From Zychaea mexicana (taxonomy: Eukaryota; Mucoromycota; Mucoromycetes; Mucorales; Lichtheimiaceae), in contig NW_026516726.1 of the NCBI RefSeq assembly GCF_025766255.1, positions 213,948-277,947 on the forward strand: 64,000 nucleotides of DNA. The letters are read 5' to 3'. The stretch's first letter is position 1. Every line of letters begins with the position of its first letter. A program made the translations under genes and the position numbers. Of the stretch, positions 23,276 through 35,688 are shown piece after piece. The notes beneath the pieces are model-generated. The model was not told the DNA's origin. It did no database searches and was given only the letters and a program-made list of their open reading frames with translations.

Positions 23276-26200
23276 TCACCAAGCCGAATTGCTGTTGTTG
23301 CCTAGTGCAGGTAGTTGTGGCAGATAGTCGACATGCTGCTTCACTAGGTCAAGTTGGTAAAGAGCCTGATATCCTTCGTTTTCCACATCACTCATGGTAA
23401 CATGAATCCCGTCCTTTGCGGATGCACCTGTATTGGTGCAGCGGATATGCGTCCCCCGTATCCGTTGATCCAAAGTCCCCTATCGTTTTGTTTACATGTA
23501 CGTATTAGTAAGCTGAAAAAGACGCAGAAGGTACGTTGGTGCCTTATTAAATGGCATCTATATACAGGCTTACCGTTAAAATATTCCGTACTTCAATGAA
23601 CTCAGGTTCAAATGCAAGGATATATGGATAACAAAGTGCAAATGCATCCGGGATGCTTTCCCAATCAATCCTGCAGCTAGTCCGTTTGAGGCGTCCCCGT
23701 TGATCTACGACAAAGGCAAACTCTAATATATTTTGAGAAGCACGTTATAAACAATCCCAAATCTCCACAGCATCTCTCTTTAATGATTTACCATTATAGC
23801 ACACCAGGTACTCTGCAAACTGGATACGATATATGGATATCGGTCTTACATCTTGTCGATTAAATACAAAGGACAGCTCTTCATCGTCTGGATCCAACAA
23901 TGCTAGAATTAAGAAAAACATTGATGCAACTGCTTTAGCACGATCCTTTGTACGTATATACACAGTCACAACACTGCCACTCGTTTACCTTGCACTTCAA
24001 AGGATTTCATATCAATGACACCAATTTCTTGTGGACATGATACACACATCTTTGTGCGAAGAAGATTGATCCCAGAGGCTTCACTTGGCAAGTAGAGATC
24101 CTTATACGGCTTCAAATTTTCAGTACCATTCCGGACTAGTCGCTTGATGAAGGCTCGACGGCCTTTCTTATCCTCGTCAGAAGTAACAGGTTCAAACACT
24201 CGGATAGTTGTAGGTGTGAGTGCACTCGTTTTGACTACGCACACGAGCGTCTTCCCCATGCATACGCCAACGTAAAAAAAGGCGGCGTGTTGACTTATAG
24301 GTCGAACGCTTTTCGGTTGAAGTTCGCCAGCTGCTACCATATCGTATGGGAACGCCCACAAAGTTTTATCAGCAAGAACTACCAAATGGGAAAGATCCAC
24401 AAAACTGATTTGTGACACCTTTTCGACATGTAAAATGCGACTTGTCCTTGGTCCACCGTCCACAATACTATCCTGGTCGACTTCATATTTTGTCGTTGTC
24501 GTTTCCAGATTGCTTATATATACTCCTTGATCAGCTCCAATAACAACTCTTGGATGGTGAGTGCTTCCGGCTAGGATAGATATTACATATTAGTACATTA
24601 TCGTATTGGCTATTCACACATGAGACACAGTTAAACGAGATAATAACTAACGCAACACTGTCGAACTGTTGATTTTGTTGTTTAGGGTAAATTCTCTGCA
24701 GACAAGCGGATTTAATGCAAAAACACACCGCTTCTGTGCCAGAGCAGCTTGTTGCTCTTTGATCTTTTCCGCCCATGATTTCCTAGACGATTCTCCCGCT
24801 GCATATAACGTCAATGGAGGAGAGCCGCGCCGCCCGTGATGGTGGAACGTGATGCTGTAGCTGCCAGACTTGTTTGCATTGATCGTCTCGGATGTGGATG
24901 ATTTAGGTTGGATGCTAGCACTGCTGGATACAAGCGTTGTTGAGCGACTATAAGGCAATATGGAACTTGCGCGTTTCGCCCGGTTGTTGGGGGTGTCTTT
25001 TGGAAGAGATACTGTCAACAGTTCAAGAGGAATGGGCTGATAGATTAAAATACGTATAGTAAGTTATCATGAGCAAAATTGTGTATGTATCGATTGCTTG
25101 TTCTTTATACACCACCCACCTTTCGATAAACTCTGTAGATTTCCAGATGATTGTGATATTTGATTTTTGCAAAAACAAGATAGTGGTCAAATAAAAATAG
25201 CTGAAGGTCGGAAGCATCAGATGATGAGTTTCCTTTTCGCTTCATCCGACCTTTCATAATCAACCGACGACCGTTATCTCGCAGCCTCAGATCCTGAGAA
25301 ACACAATGTGTCTATATGTGAGAAAAGCCAGATGCTACCACACGAGTGTTAAGCCAATCATCAACATATTGGGAAGAGAGAACTTACCACAAAATTTTCA
25401 GATACTTTGAACGAGAGTCGAGTCTCAATCTGCTGTAAATTAAACGCATTTTCGCTGTTGCCAGCTTCCGTATTCACTTGGACCAAAAACTCGGTGATAA
25501 GATCCATGATTTGTGGTATTAGCTTTCGGTCAGGGTTTTCCTCGGGCGTGCACTTCAAGATTTCTCGTAACAAGAGATTGTAGCGGCCGAGTCTTGTCGT
25601 TGGTTTTGTCAAATATCCATTGAGTTCGAGTCTTCGTGACTGAGGCTTCCGTTCAGTTTCCTGTATAGATACAGCATGACAATAACAACAAGGAAACGAG
25701 TCAGAGAGACAGATAGAGAGAGAGAGAGAGAGAAACATCATACGCATATTAAACTATAAAGAGATCGTAGAATTTACCTCAACAAATGCTGCAAACCGTG
25801 GATTCCGCTTTTTTTCCAGCTCAAAGTAGAATTTGCCAACGACTTGATGTGCCCCATAAGCAACAAATGGATCAAATTCGCAAGCATATTCGAGAAGAAT
25901 GTCTCCTATCGAAGAAATCCAGTAATGGTTCTTTTGTCGTTCACTTAAAGCTCGCGCTAATTGTGAGTTGACCTTTTCGATATCAGCCATGTTCCAAAAT
26001 ACTTCTTGCACGAAGTGCTCACGACGCTCGTCCGGAATAATATCTCCAGTAATTAAAGGTTTGACCCACAACTAGATATGCAATGGGTGAATGAGGGCGT
26101 TAGTATACATATCCGTGTATGTAAACAACGAATGACAGGGTATATCATCAAAGAATTATGAAAACGTACATTATGTACATATTGGAGATCTCTAACAAAG

Positions 26201-28476
26201 TCCTGCTCTGTGTAGATTAATTCATATATACATTCTTGTCTCTTGCGTTCTTCGCGTGATGTTGCATCCACTAGCTCTTTTGGTACGCTATGCATCCACA
26301 AATTTCGAATTTCCTAGAAATATAAACCATATTTTCGTCAAGACCTGTTATTTATAATCATAGACGCGCGCTCCTTTTAGATTCTACTCACTTCATCTTG
26401 CATTGAGGATTGACTTTGTGTCCGTCTTAATGTCTAGTGTGAGGTAGCAGGAGAAGGAAATAAAGTAAATCAAGTATTAACAAAGTAGAAAGTGTTACAA
26501 AACGCTAAGGGGGAAAAAGTAGCCTTCCTCTCTTATATTACCTTTGTTGCTTTCCGTGGACAATGTGCACTATAACATGTTCTCTCACGAGTACATGTGG
26601 GCGAATAACAGTCCGTCAAAACCGTGAATACGCCAGTTGGTATATCACGGTCTTCTCCTGTCATCCATTCATTATTATTGTGTCATCCGATTTTGTAAGT
26701 CGGTCCAGGGCAGCACTTTGATATACAAAAGGCAGCAGCAACTAACCTTCATTTTCTATATGTATATGGGTGGTATCGCTTCTTTCAGCAGTTGATAAGC
26801 CGATCGTGCTTTCGAGGCTTTCACGAAATTGATATAATTCCTCGGCAGAGTCACGAAGACGATGTTCATAATTGACGTCATGAAAAAAATTCTGTGCATC
26901 CAGTGCACGACCCACTAATAACGCCAAGTTTCTATCATGTGTCCGCAGAATCAATAAAAGCCGTTCCTAAGTAATTATTTGATTCATATTTAGAGAAAGA
27001 GGCAAAAGGTACGTTGTGCGTGAGAGATATATCACTGCTGCAATAAAGAACATCTTTAAAGTACTGGTACTAACCACCGCGTCTTTTCCGCGAAACACAT
27101 TATGGTGCTCAATGTCGTCCTTGATTAGCGTAGTGGTCGGTAATCGGCGGTAAAGCTCTCGAGCGACGAGGGAAAGGACCGCAGGATAAACCATAGATGG
27201 CTGATGCAGCTGGTGGTGCGGTTGAGGCGACCCAATTCTTGAGTAGCGATAAGCATAGATTGACTTTCTTTGCTCTTCTCGTTTTTGCTGCATACGTAAA
27301 AAGATCGAAGTTCGGGAGGACGATCCCTTAATGCTGCTATTATCTATCGGTGAATTCAGTTCGTTGCTTAATTCAGTGTCGCAGGATTCTCGCGGTTTGT
27401 CGTCAATAGTAAAGGTTGTGATGGGCTCAGACCGGCTCTGCGCCATCAAAGGTACTTATTATATATCGACATCAAATTCCACGTCAGTCCAAAAGCAACA
27501 TTTGATTGTTTTTTTTGCCCTTTACAAAATGGTCCTTTTGCTAACAAACAACACGCAGATATACATGTAATATACCTTCTGACTTTGCATAATGCTCGTG
27601 TGGACTCGATGACACTGGCGAATACGCCCAATTGCTTGCATCGTCAGTGCCGTCTATTCGCGTCGAAACTGTAGTCATCGTATCGACTGAACCGATATCA
27701 GAGGGTCTCCGCGTATTGATGGGTGGCACAGGATGGTTTGGTGTGATCGTTGTTGTCGTTGTTGTGCTGGTAGGAGACGGAAGATCGCATGCTCCTGGAC
27801 CAGGAGTGTCCGGTGAAAAGGAAGAGGTGGCGTCTGTCACTATAGGTTGTGTACATACGATCATAGAAGGTGGGCGACTCTGAAAGTTAAATTCCTCTTC
27901 TTCGTCGATCTCGCCTTGTTCCTGAATACTGTGATTTTCATTTGTCGCGGCCGCCGGTACTAGGTTGGGCGACAACGTAGCTCTTTGAGATTGGGGTGCC
28001 AGTGACGACAAGTTTACTATACTTGATGTTCGCGCTGGCACTTTCAAGTTCTGACTATTCATATGTTGTGCATAAGATGACGATGCTGGATCGCTGGGTA
28101 ACATGGAACGGTACGAATTCCTGCTGGGTTGAGAAGACGGATTACTGTTGTTGTTGCCTTTGGTGTACGCTGCTGCCAAACTTTGGTGTCGTACAGGGAG
28201 TTTTTGGCGAACGTAGCTTTTACGAACGTCTTCGGTAATCAGGCCGGCAGAGTCTTCATAGCGAGGTGGTTGTTGCTGTTGCTGCTGTTCAGCAGTAGTT
28301 GTGTGTGGTCGGAGAATCGCGTATGCTCCTTGATGCTTGTACGGATGCAGAAGCTGCTGCTCTAAACCAGGTTTTTGTTCATAATGTTGCTGATGTTGTT
28401 GAAACTGTTGCTGCTGCTGTTGCTGTTCTGAATGGCTTTCTACGATCGTGTGGGGGAGATATGCATCTTGATTCAT
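23276..28476 (-). CDS. Rho1 guanine-nucleotide exchange factor, DEP-DH-PH-CNH (Rom2-like)
   Basis: It likely activates Rho1 at the plasma membrane, upstream of the cell-wall integrity pathway and glucan synthase. Fourteen exons (27576..28476, 27075..27454, 26747..26966, 26542..26657, 26392..26433, 26170..26313, 25778..26071, 25388..25660, 25120..25293, 24652..25036, 23989..24570, 23792..23902, 23574..23722, 23276..23479) give 1,324 aa. The N-terminal about 350 residues are Gln/Pro/Ser-rich and disordered. A DEP domain spans about 365-480, ending near LVGRALDAQNFFHDVNYEH. The DH domain spans about 560-750, with RQECIYELIYTEQDFVRDL. A PH domain spans about 770-940 (LQLFLFDHYLVFAK). The CNH domain spans about 985-1300, with VVIGADQGVYISNLE and SISYR-like IYRIQFAEYLVCYN. 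Domain order and length match Rom1/Rom2. A (CT)n tract lies in the intron at about 25700-25735. Confidence 0.93.
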
Positions 28477-31400
28477 GTTCCTGTTCCCATGTAAGCGAAA
28501 GGAAGGAAGAGTATTAGTCTCACTGGCCCGGCGCTGGTTTCCAAAATTAAAAGTATATCTTGTGTGTTATTGGCTGCTTGTAATTACACTTTTGGCTTTC
28601 ATTACCATGCATACGCTACAGCAAGACCGGCAGGAGAAAATCTTTAAGGCCCATCTCTTATGCTGAGTTATCATACACATTCATCCCTTCAAGTTCTGTG
28701 AAGGAAGCTCCAGAGCAAAAGTTAAAAGCACAAACTACGAGCTGAAGTGAGCACGAAGAGGATAAATATGTGACAACAATTTTGATTACTTACTGGTTCG
28801 ACGACCGCTGTAGATATTAGGCGGCGCTTACAGCTTGAGCATTATAGCAGATGCCTTAATGTAGCAGTGCTACCTCAGGTCACACTATACCACGGTGTAA
28901 TTTCAAGAGCCAACAGAAGCAAAAACCTGTACTTCCAAATTAATAAGGGAATTGCAGACCTATGTCCTCTGTGTGTAGATGTGGATCCGTTGGATATCCA
29001 GAATACACATAAGTATTTATCCTAAAAAACCTTTAAGCGATGCATTAGTAGAGCGCCTTCAAGTTTGATAAAACATTATCTCCTAATATCCCAACTCTTT
29101 ATAGAGAAAAAGCCAACATGTACTGTTCTTATTATCGACAGGCTGAAGATCTGAGCCTACATAATCGCCAGCAAAAAGAAACCTGCAGCATCATCATGTA
29201 CTTTTAAAAGACGTTTGCATATTACGAAAATAAGTATTCGACTGTGACCCACCATTTGAAAGGAAAAAAACTCTGGGTCTATATGAGAAACATTCATTCA
29301 ATTACTGAGTAAGAACGCCACAGTTGGCTTGATTAAGTCCCGAAAATCCACATAAGATACACAAGGGGCGCATGTCAATAATATCGTACCGTGATGAACA
29401 AAAAACTATTGTAGAACGTGAATGTCATGGAATTTTTATTTAGAAAATCATCGGCATGCCAAAATAAAATATCGCCAAGCAGATTACTATATATATCGGA
29501 TTGCGGTAATATTGGACGACAAAACCTTATGCCAAATTGTAGGGCCCCTGTCGTCCGGTTTAGCAGAATATTAATATTACTGGTAACTGCGCCCGTCATT
29601 CTAAAAAGTGTTTAACGTCGATCGCTCTATGATAACGAGCAGATACCATTGTATGCGTGACTTTTTGTGCACCCTGATATATAACTGATTCCGATCTCTT
29701 TCTCTTGTAATCACTTTACGATATGATTACTTCGTTCTTCAATAGGGGCGGCTGTGCAATCAAAGGCATCAGATCAAGATTGATTTGCTTTTGCAAAATT
29801 ATACCAGCACGTACAAGACTGACGAGTGCTTATCTAATGAATAGAAGGCAGCGACTTCACATGATATCATGAAGGATAAGATTTACTTTGAAAGAATTTG
29901 ATACTACTGTTGAAGAGCATAGATAATAGTGCGAGTGCGGGCAAGGATAATGTAATCTCCACCAGAAAGGTGTTTACGTATTATAAAAGCTGGAAGATGT
30001 ATCATTAAATCACCAGTACTGTGCCGTGCAGATATGTAGACCTGCTCCAATAGTAGAAAGGATGTGCTTTATAATCTGTGCTAGGTATCCAGTTGGTACC
30101 TGCCTTGCAATAAGTGCTAAATAACTAATGAGAGCTCATATACTTACGCAAATGCACATTGTACGCCACGAGCTTTTGCGTATAATTTTCTAATGACGTC
30201 TTGTTCTTTGATAGACTGGCTTGTTTAAAGAAGACGCAAGTAGAATAACAGGCCAAAATATATGGCACCCATTGTCACAGTAACCTTTTAATCTGTAGAA
30301 GATCAGGCAACAGTACAGTAACAAAAGCCTATTAGGTGGAACATCGTCATTCGTACAAATGTAGAGCATGTGAGCCACTACAGAGAAATTTACTTAATGA
30401 CGTACGGGAAGGTTGAATCTTGTGAGTTTCCTTATTTGACCAGCTTATTATACTTCATAGTTAACCGCCTTTTATCAGTGATGCTGGTGAATGAGCTTTC
30501 CATCTTTTCTGGCCGTATAGTCCTCCATAAACGCCATTACCCTCACTTCCTGCAGTTCAAATATACTCTAACAGAACGAACAACTCAAGCTTTGTTGTAC
30601 AGATATCCATCGATAGCTACGCGGCAGAAAGTCCAGGAGTCTCTGAACGGGTTTGTCACAGTACATCTCTAGAATACTCTGCGATACCGAGGAAAAAAGT
30701 ATGCTATCCAGCATATATTTGTTCGAAAGGGGGTTACACTATACATAATAAGTCAAAAGCACGCTGTTGAAGATTAGTTTACAGGGTATTATCTTTGGTA
30801 TATGATACTGTCAGAAGCATGTGTTAATGATTGATGACTTGCACATCTCAAAAGCTTCAAATTCCCGTTTGTTGTCGTTTCTTGCCGTTTGTGATCTTTT
30901 GAACACCTAAACCGACCTTTCAAAGCACTAATAGGTCCCAAAAGGCCCGCACGGTAATTTGAGATTTTAAATCTAGGCTATCATATTATGCCGAAGGTGA
31001 AAGTAGTTACGATGACGAAGAAGAGGAGTTGGATGTTGGTTTGGCGTTTCACCAAGGTGTCTACTGTATGTATCTTGGCTTCGTTATAAAGGCGATATCG
31101 ATTCTAAAGTCTGGCCTTTTGTCGCCAAACTTTTTAGAGGAATGAACATCAAAGTGAGATACTTTTGCTATTAAATCTTAGGAACCTTAAGATATTTACA
31201 GCTCTCAAGTGGTAAGAAGAATCTGCTGCTTTCACCGACCGCCACAACCAACATCGAACCCTGTCTGGTACGGAAAGCATCAGCCGCCAATCTTCGGGCC
31301 GGTAGTCTGACATGAATTGCGCCTTGCTATATTACGAGTTAGGACTTTCCGAAGCCGTCAATCTAACAAATAATAGTGCCAACGGCGCAAAGGATTTCTG

Positions 31401-32724
31401 AAGCGTGGGGTAGAGGCGCCCACGATGCTGGAGGAAACATCGTCAACCGAAAGCTCAAAATCATGAGAATATAGTAATAAAAGTGGCAGCTTTCATCATA
31501 CATATGAAGTACAAATAATTACTTTGCGCATCGATTCCTCCGAGGCATAATCTGATATATATATTAAGGTGCATCAGGCTTTAAGGTAAGCATTCTGGAG
31601 ATGGATTGTCCGGGCGGAAGGGTCTACAGTGTAAACAGCGGCGTGCATTGCAGGACTTCATACCGATCCTCGAGCCGTATACCGCACTCGTTCATACCTT
31701 TCATCCACCGTTGATGCTATTATCAAAAGGGAAAATTCAATAAAGTCCATAGGAAATATGTAGAGGCGTCAAACGCCCACTTTATTGCCATTTTGCAGCA
31801 TTAACACGTCTGAAGAGTCTCTGTTAAGTTACTACATTGAAGAAAGCTCTGCCACCAGCTTTTCAAGGAAGATAAAACAAAGCATTAATAGGAACATCTT
31901 CTGTAAATAATTGATCCCTTATTATCGCCTTCTTTTTATACACACGCCAATACACATCATAATTAATATGTTGTCGACTGTCAGCTTCAGCTATAAATAC
32001 AGCGACAAATAAAAAACAACTTCTTTTGCTACGGCTTGATCATTGTGCAATTTTATTTTGCCACGTCATTCAGACACTGTGGTAGCTAAGCTAGCTTGAA
32101 CTTTTAAGATGTATAAACTCGACAGTTGCATGACTCTAAATAAACAATGTCCCTGGACAGATAAGCACAATATGCACATGTTCGCAAAGCACTAGGGGAA
32201 ACAAAAGGTATGGCAAATAATAGTATGATAAAACATGGAAGATAAAGTCTAATCAAGAGGTGAGCTTGTGTAACAAAGCATCGATACAGTATTACTGATG
32301 CGCCAGCAACATCACCTGTATATACATGCTTATCATAATGAATCATCCTGATCTCTTGCTAGTGGCAGGGGGCTATGTATAAGCGAACATACAGTAAGGT
32401 GCTTCTAGAAGGGATAAGATGAAGGAGAAAATGAAGAAGCAATACAAATAAAAAACTAAAGCAAAGATAAGATAGGACGATGCTGAAATTGATGGTCACT
32501 TGGCAATGAACAAAACCAAAGAGAAACAGTAATAGCTCTTGAGATTAAATACAGTACGTACCGTGCCTCATCAGTTACGTGCTTTCTGTGGGTGGTCGTC
32601 AAAGTGCCTTAAAAGGCAAGGAAACCTTTTTTTTTGTACCCGCTTCCTCCAACTTTAAACTTTTTTTTTTGTTCCCTTTGCCTTTCCCCTTTCCTCTTTC
32701 GCTCCTCCTCATTCATATTACAAA
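28477..32724. other. 4.2-kb gene-poor region
   Basis: No conserved gene is visible. Stops are dense in all frames. The longest open frames (29375-29599 minus, 30370-30672 plus) match nothing I know. A short acidic open stretch at about 30975-31140 (SSYDDEEEELDVGLAFHQG) has coding-like composition and may be a decayed exon. Slightly GC-richer patches at 31200-31700 also look like relics. A TATAAATA near 31993 and similar strings lack a gene downstream. The last about 150 bp (poly-T and CCTTT runs) are the 5' flank of the phosphotransferase gene. Confidence 0.55.
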
Positions 32725-34553
32725 ATGTCCATCTGGAAATTCAGAAATTGGGTCATCGATCCGGATTTCCCGCGGCAAGAGCAACTCGAAAATCTTCGCT
32801 ACTACAAGTATGCAGCAACTGACAAGTCGTTATTGACGAAATATGTGCTTCGGCACTACTGGAACTGGGCAGTGACACTGTTTCCGACATGGATGGCGTA
32901 TGTGTATACAGGCTTTTATCTTTAACCACATATGCTACACCCTACATGCTTCTGCTTCTGCTACTGATATAGAAAAGATGTATTGTTATATCATAGACCG
33001 AATCTTATTACACTGACTGGCCTTGTCCTGATGATGTTCAGCGTGGCTGTTATTCTTACGTATGTACCTGACTTACTATACTCGGACGAAACGCCGCGCT
33101 GGATCTACTTTTGCTTCGCAGCAAGTCTTTGGCTGTACAGCACACTCGACAATGTGGACGGAAAGCAGGCAAGAAGAACCGGAACATCGTCACCGTTGGG
33201 AGAATTGTTCGACCATGGATGCGACGCGATCAACTGCACATTTGTAGCGCTGCTTCAAGCTGCAGCTCTCGGATTGGGCCATAGTGGCGATGCGGGTATT
33301 TTACTACTGGTGACGGTCGTCGGATTCTACTTGTCGACAGCCGAAGAATACTACACCGGCGTGCTCTACTTGGGCATCGTGAACGGACCGACGGAAGGCA
33401 TTCTTGTGTCATGTCTCGCTTTCGTTTGGTCAGGGATCTTTGGCACGTATTATCAATCCATGTCCATTGTTTACACAAACACCAGAGTCATGCACAACAA
33501 AGAAGCAGGCGGTAGCTAACACAAACTGCATCATCACCGCCCCGTGTTTGTTTTCTCTGTTTTTGCAGGTGCGGCATCGTGGCACATCCCTCTGCGCGAC
33601 ATCTCGTTGCTGAGTGGGATTGCAGAGTACTTGCCTGAAAATGCAAACTTTGCAAAGGTCTTCGTCTGGGGTATGGTATTCTTCTTTCTGACTACCCATT
33701 TGCCATTCTGGTAAGAAATCGCTGATACGTTTTTGTGTGCGTGCTGGATTATCACGGGAAATCTGATTTTGCCATGGAAACGGAATAGCATCCACTCGAT
33801 TTACAGTGCCTCCAGCTCCGAACCTGTGAAACGTCGTCTAGCCATCTTTGTCAATGTCTTGTATCCCATCGTTCTCTACACTGCTGCCGTGTCCCTCTGG
33901 ATGTGGTCGCCGTACTCAATCATCTTTGATCAGGAGCACTACATTCTCTTCTCGCTCGCCGCCGGCATCATGTTTGGCATGATGGCATCGAATATCATAT
34001 TGGCCCATCTGACCTTATCACCGTTCCCTTCATTCACTGGAATTCTCGGATCGCTGTGGCTGATGGCACTCCTTGTTGGCATTGTGCCATCCATTCTTGG
34101 AAAGTACGTGTGTGGCGTGCTTTAAAAGCATAGAAAAGCTTAATACTGACTTGAATTTTCATCATATCGGATATGACAGACGCATCCTTGCCCCTGAGGC
34201 CGAACACTTGGCGATTTGGATCTACTGTATCATTGCGGTGGTCGTATACAGTATTTGGGCATCTATGGTGATCGATGGCTTTTGCCGGTTCTTGGGAATA
34301 CGCTGTCTCGTGATAAGTCATGCTGAACAACGGCCAGTGCCCTCATCGTCATCCACTTTGCCAGGTTTGTTTTATTGGATAAATGAAGCGCAAGGGTACA
34401 ATGTGCAAAAGAGAGGTTTTACTTAAAGCAACGGTGATGTATGTAGAACAAGCCCAGGAGCAAGACTCCTTGTTGCAGGCCCAAGAAGAGGGAGCTGGAA
34501 GCAGCAGCAACAACAACAGCAGAAACGGAGGACCCTCTTATAGCACGTTTTAA
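32725..34553 (+). CDS. choline/ethanolamine phosphotransferase (CDP-alcohol family)
   Basis: It catalyses the last Kennedy-pathway step, moving phosphocholine or phosphoethanolamine from CDP-alcohol to diacylglycerol in ER/Golgi membranes. Exons 32725..32897, 32997..33511, 33569..33710, 33807..34103, 34180..34364 and 34429..34553 give 478 aa. The catalytic signature DG-x2-AR-x8-G-x3-D-x3-D is complete (D112, G113, A116, R117, G126, D130, D134). About seven to ten hydrophobic segments follow. The N-terminus LENLRYYKYAATDKSLLTKY and the PNLITLTGL segment are typical of eukaryotic Cpt1/Ept1. The tail is Ser/Asn/Gln-rich and soluble. Choline or ethanolamine preference cannot be read from sequence. 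Confidence 0.93.
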
Positions 34554-35688
34554 GCACGGCCCTGAAAGTTCGATCTGTTTATTATGTTTTTCTAGAAAAC
34601 AGAGATACCTCTAAAAAGTACCCCCGGTAACTAACAAAACCGCTATATATTTATACAACCTACCACTATCATATTTCTCGAGCGAATACATACATATTCA
34701 TTAATTTGAGAATGGGCGAATATATCTGTACGTCAGATAAGCACTATTTCTAAGTCTGTTCCCATTTCTAGAGATAAGTGAAGAAAATGCTGGGTGTCTC
34801 TTCGTCATCGTCATCTTCAGCGTCAACATTGTCATTTTTGCCCGCATATTCGTACTTTGCTGGCGTACTGAAAGAGAAGACGATAAGGCAAAGTGATTTG
34901 CATCCGTATCTTTTGGGTACGCTTCATGACAAACGGTGGCAGCTGTTGCTACAGTTGCATACAGCTTTTCTGGGATCTATGCCGTCTGCGACCTGCTTGT
35001 CAAGCGGAAACTTTGAGCTTGTTTGCCCGTTTACGTTATAGAATTGCCACGGCGATTACTTAAGGTTTCGGGTTTAGAGTTTCCAATTGATGAGCTTGGA
35101 TGTATATGGGACTCTCTTCTTCTTCTCCACCACCTCTAATTTTGGATTGTTTTATTTGTTGGGTATTTTATACTTCTTGAGTGCTGATGTATATGTACCT
35201 GTATTCGAGAGATAACACTAAAGGTCATGATCGAGATTTGATGTGTACTTGCCGCTCTAATTACTATTTGTTTTGCTGAGATGTAATTTCCAATCAAAAG
35301 CTTGAGTCGCGACTCAAACTTTCTAGGCAGTGTCTTTTCCGCCTTTCCAAACGATTCGGTAAAGTCAATCACTCTATCGACATTGTAGCAAGAACAAAGT
35401 TTGCTTCGAAATCTCAGAAAACAATATCTTCACTAACAGTTTTTGAGAAGTGATTTAGTGCTGTTGAAATAAAGGTGACGACGACACTACTATGCTAACA
35501 CTGACTGTAATACAAGAGATACTTTTATATTTGAATAGGCAAAGGTACTTTCGTTACAGTGACCCATTAAAAAAGGTTTATTTTTTTGGCAAGTACTTTT
35601 TATATTGACCAACAAATCTCAAATACACATCCGTTCCATTGTTCAGCAGCGTGAACGTTTTCCGCGCACTGGTTGGGGGCGCCTGCAG
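34554..35688. other. intergenic
   Basis: This is the 3' flank of the phosphotransferase and of the helicase gene, which converge here. A plus-strand open frame from the ATG at 34787 to 35041 (about 85 aa, Ser-rich start) is free of stops but resembles nothing known; I do not call it a gene. The rest is AT-rich. Confidence 0.5.

Noticed and set aside
30370..30672. 100-codon plus-strand ORF in the gene desert
   Set aside because: Composition is not coding-like and no family is recognised; alternative-frame stops are as frequent as in neighbouring sequence.
34787..35041. Ser-rich ORF of about 85 codons downstream of the phosphotransferase
   Set aside because: No homology recognised, no clear promoter or splice context; probably chance.
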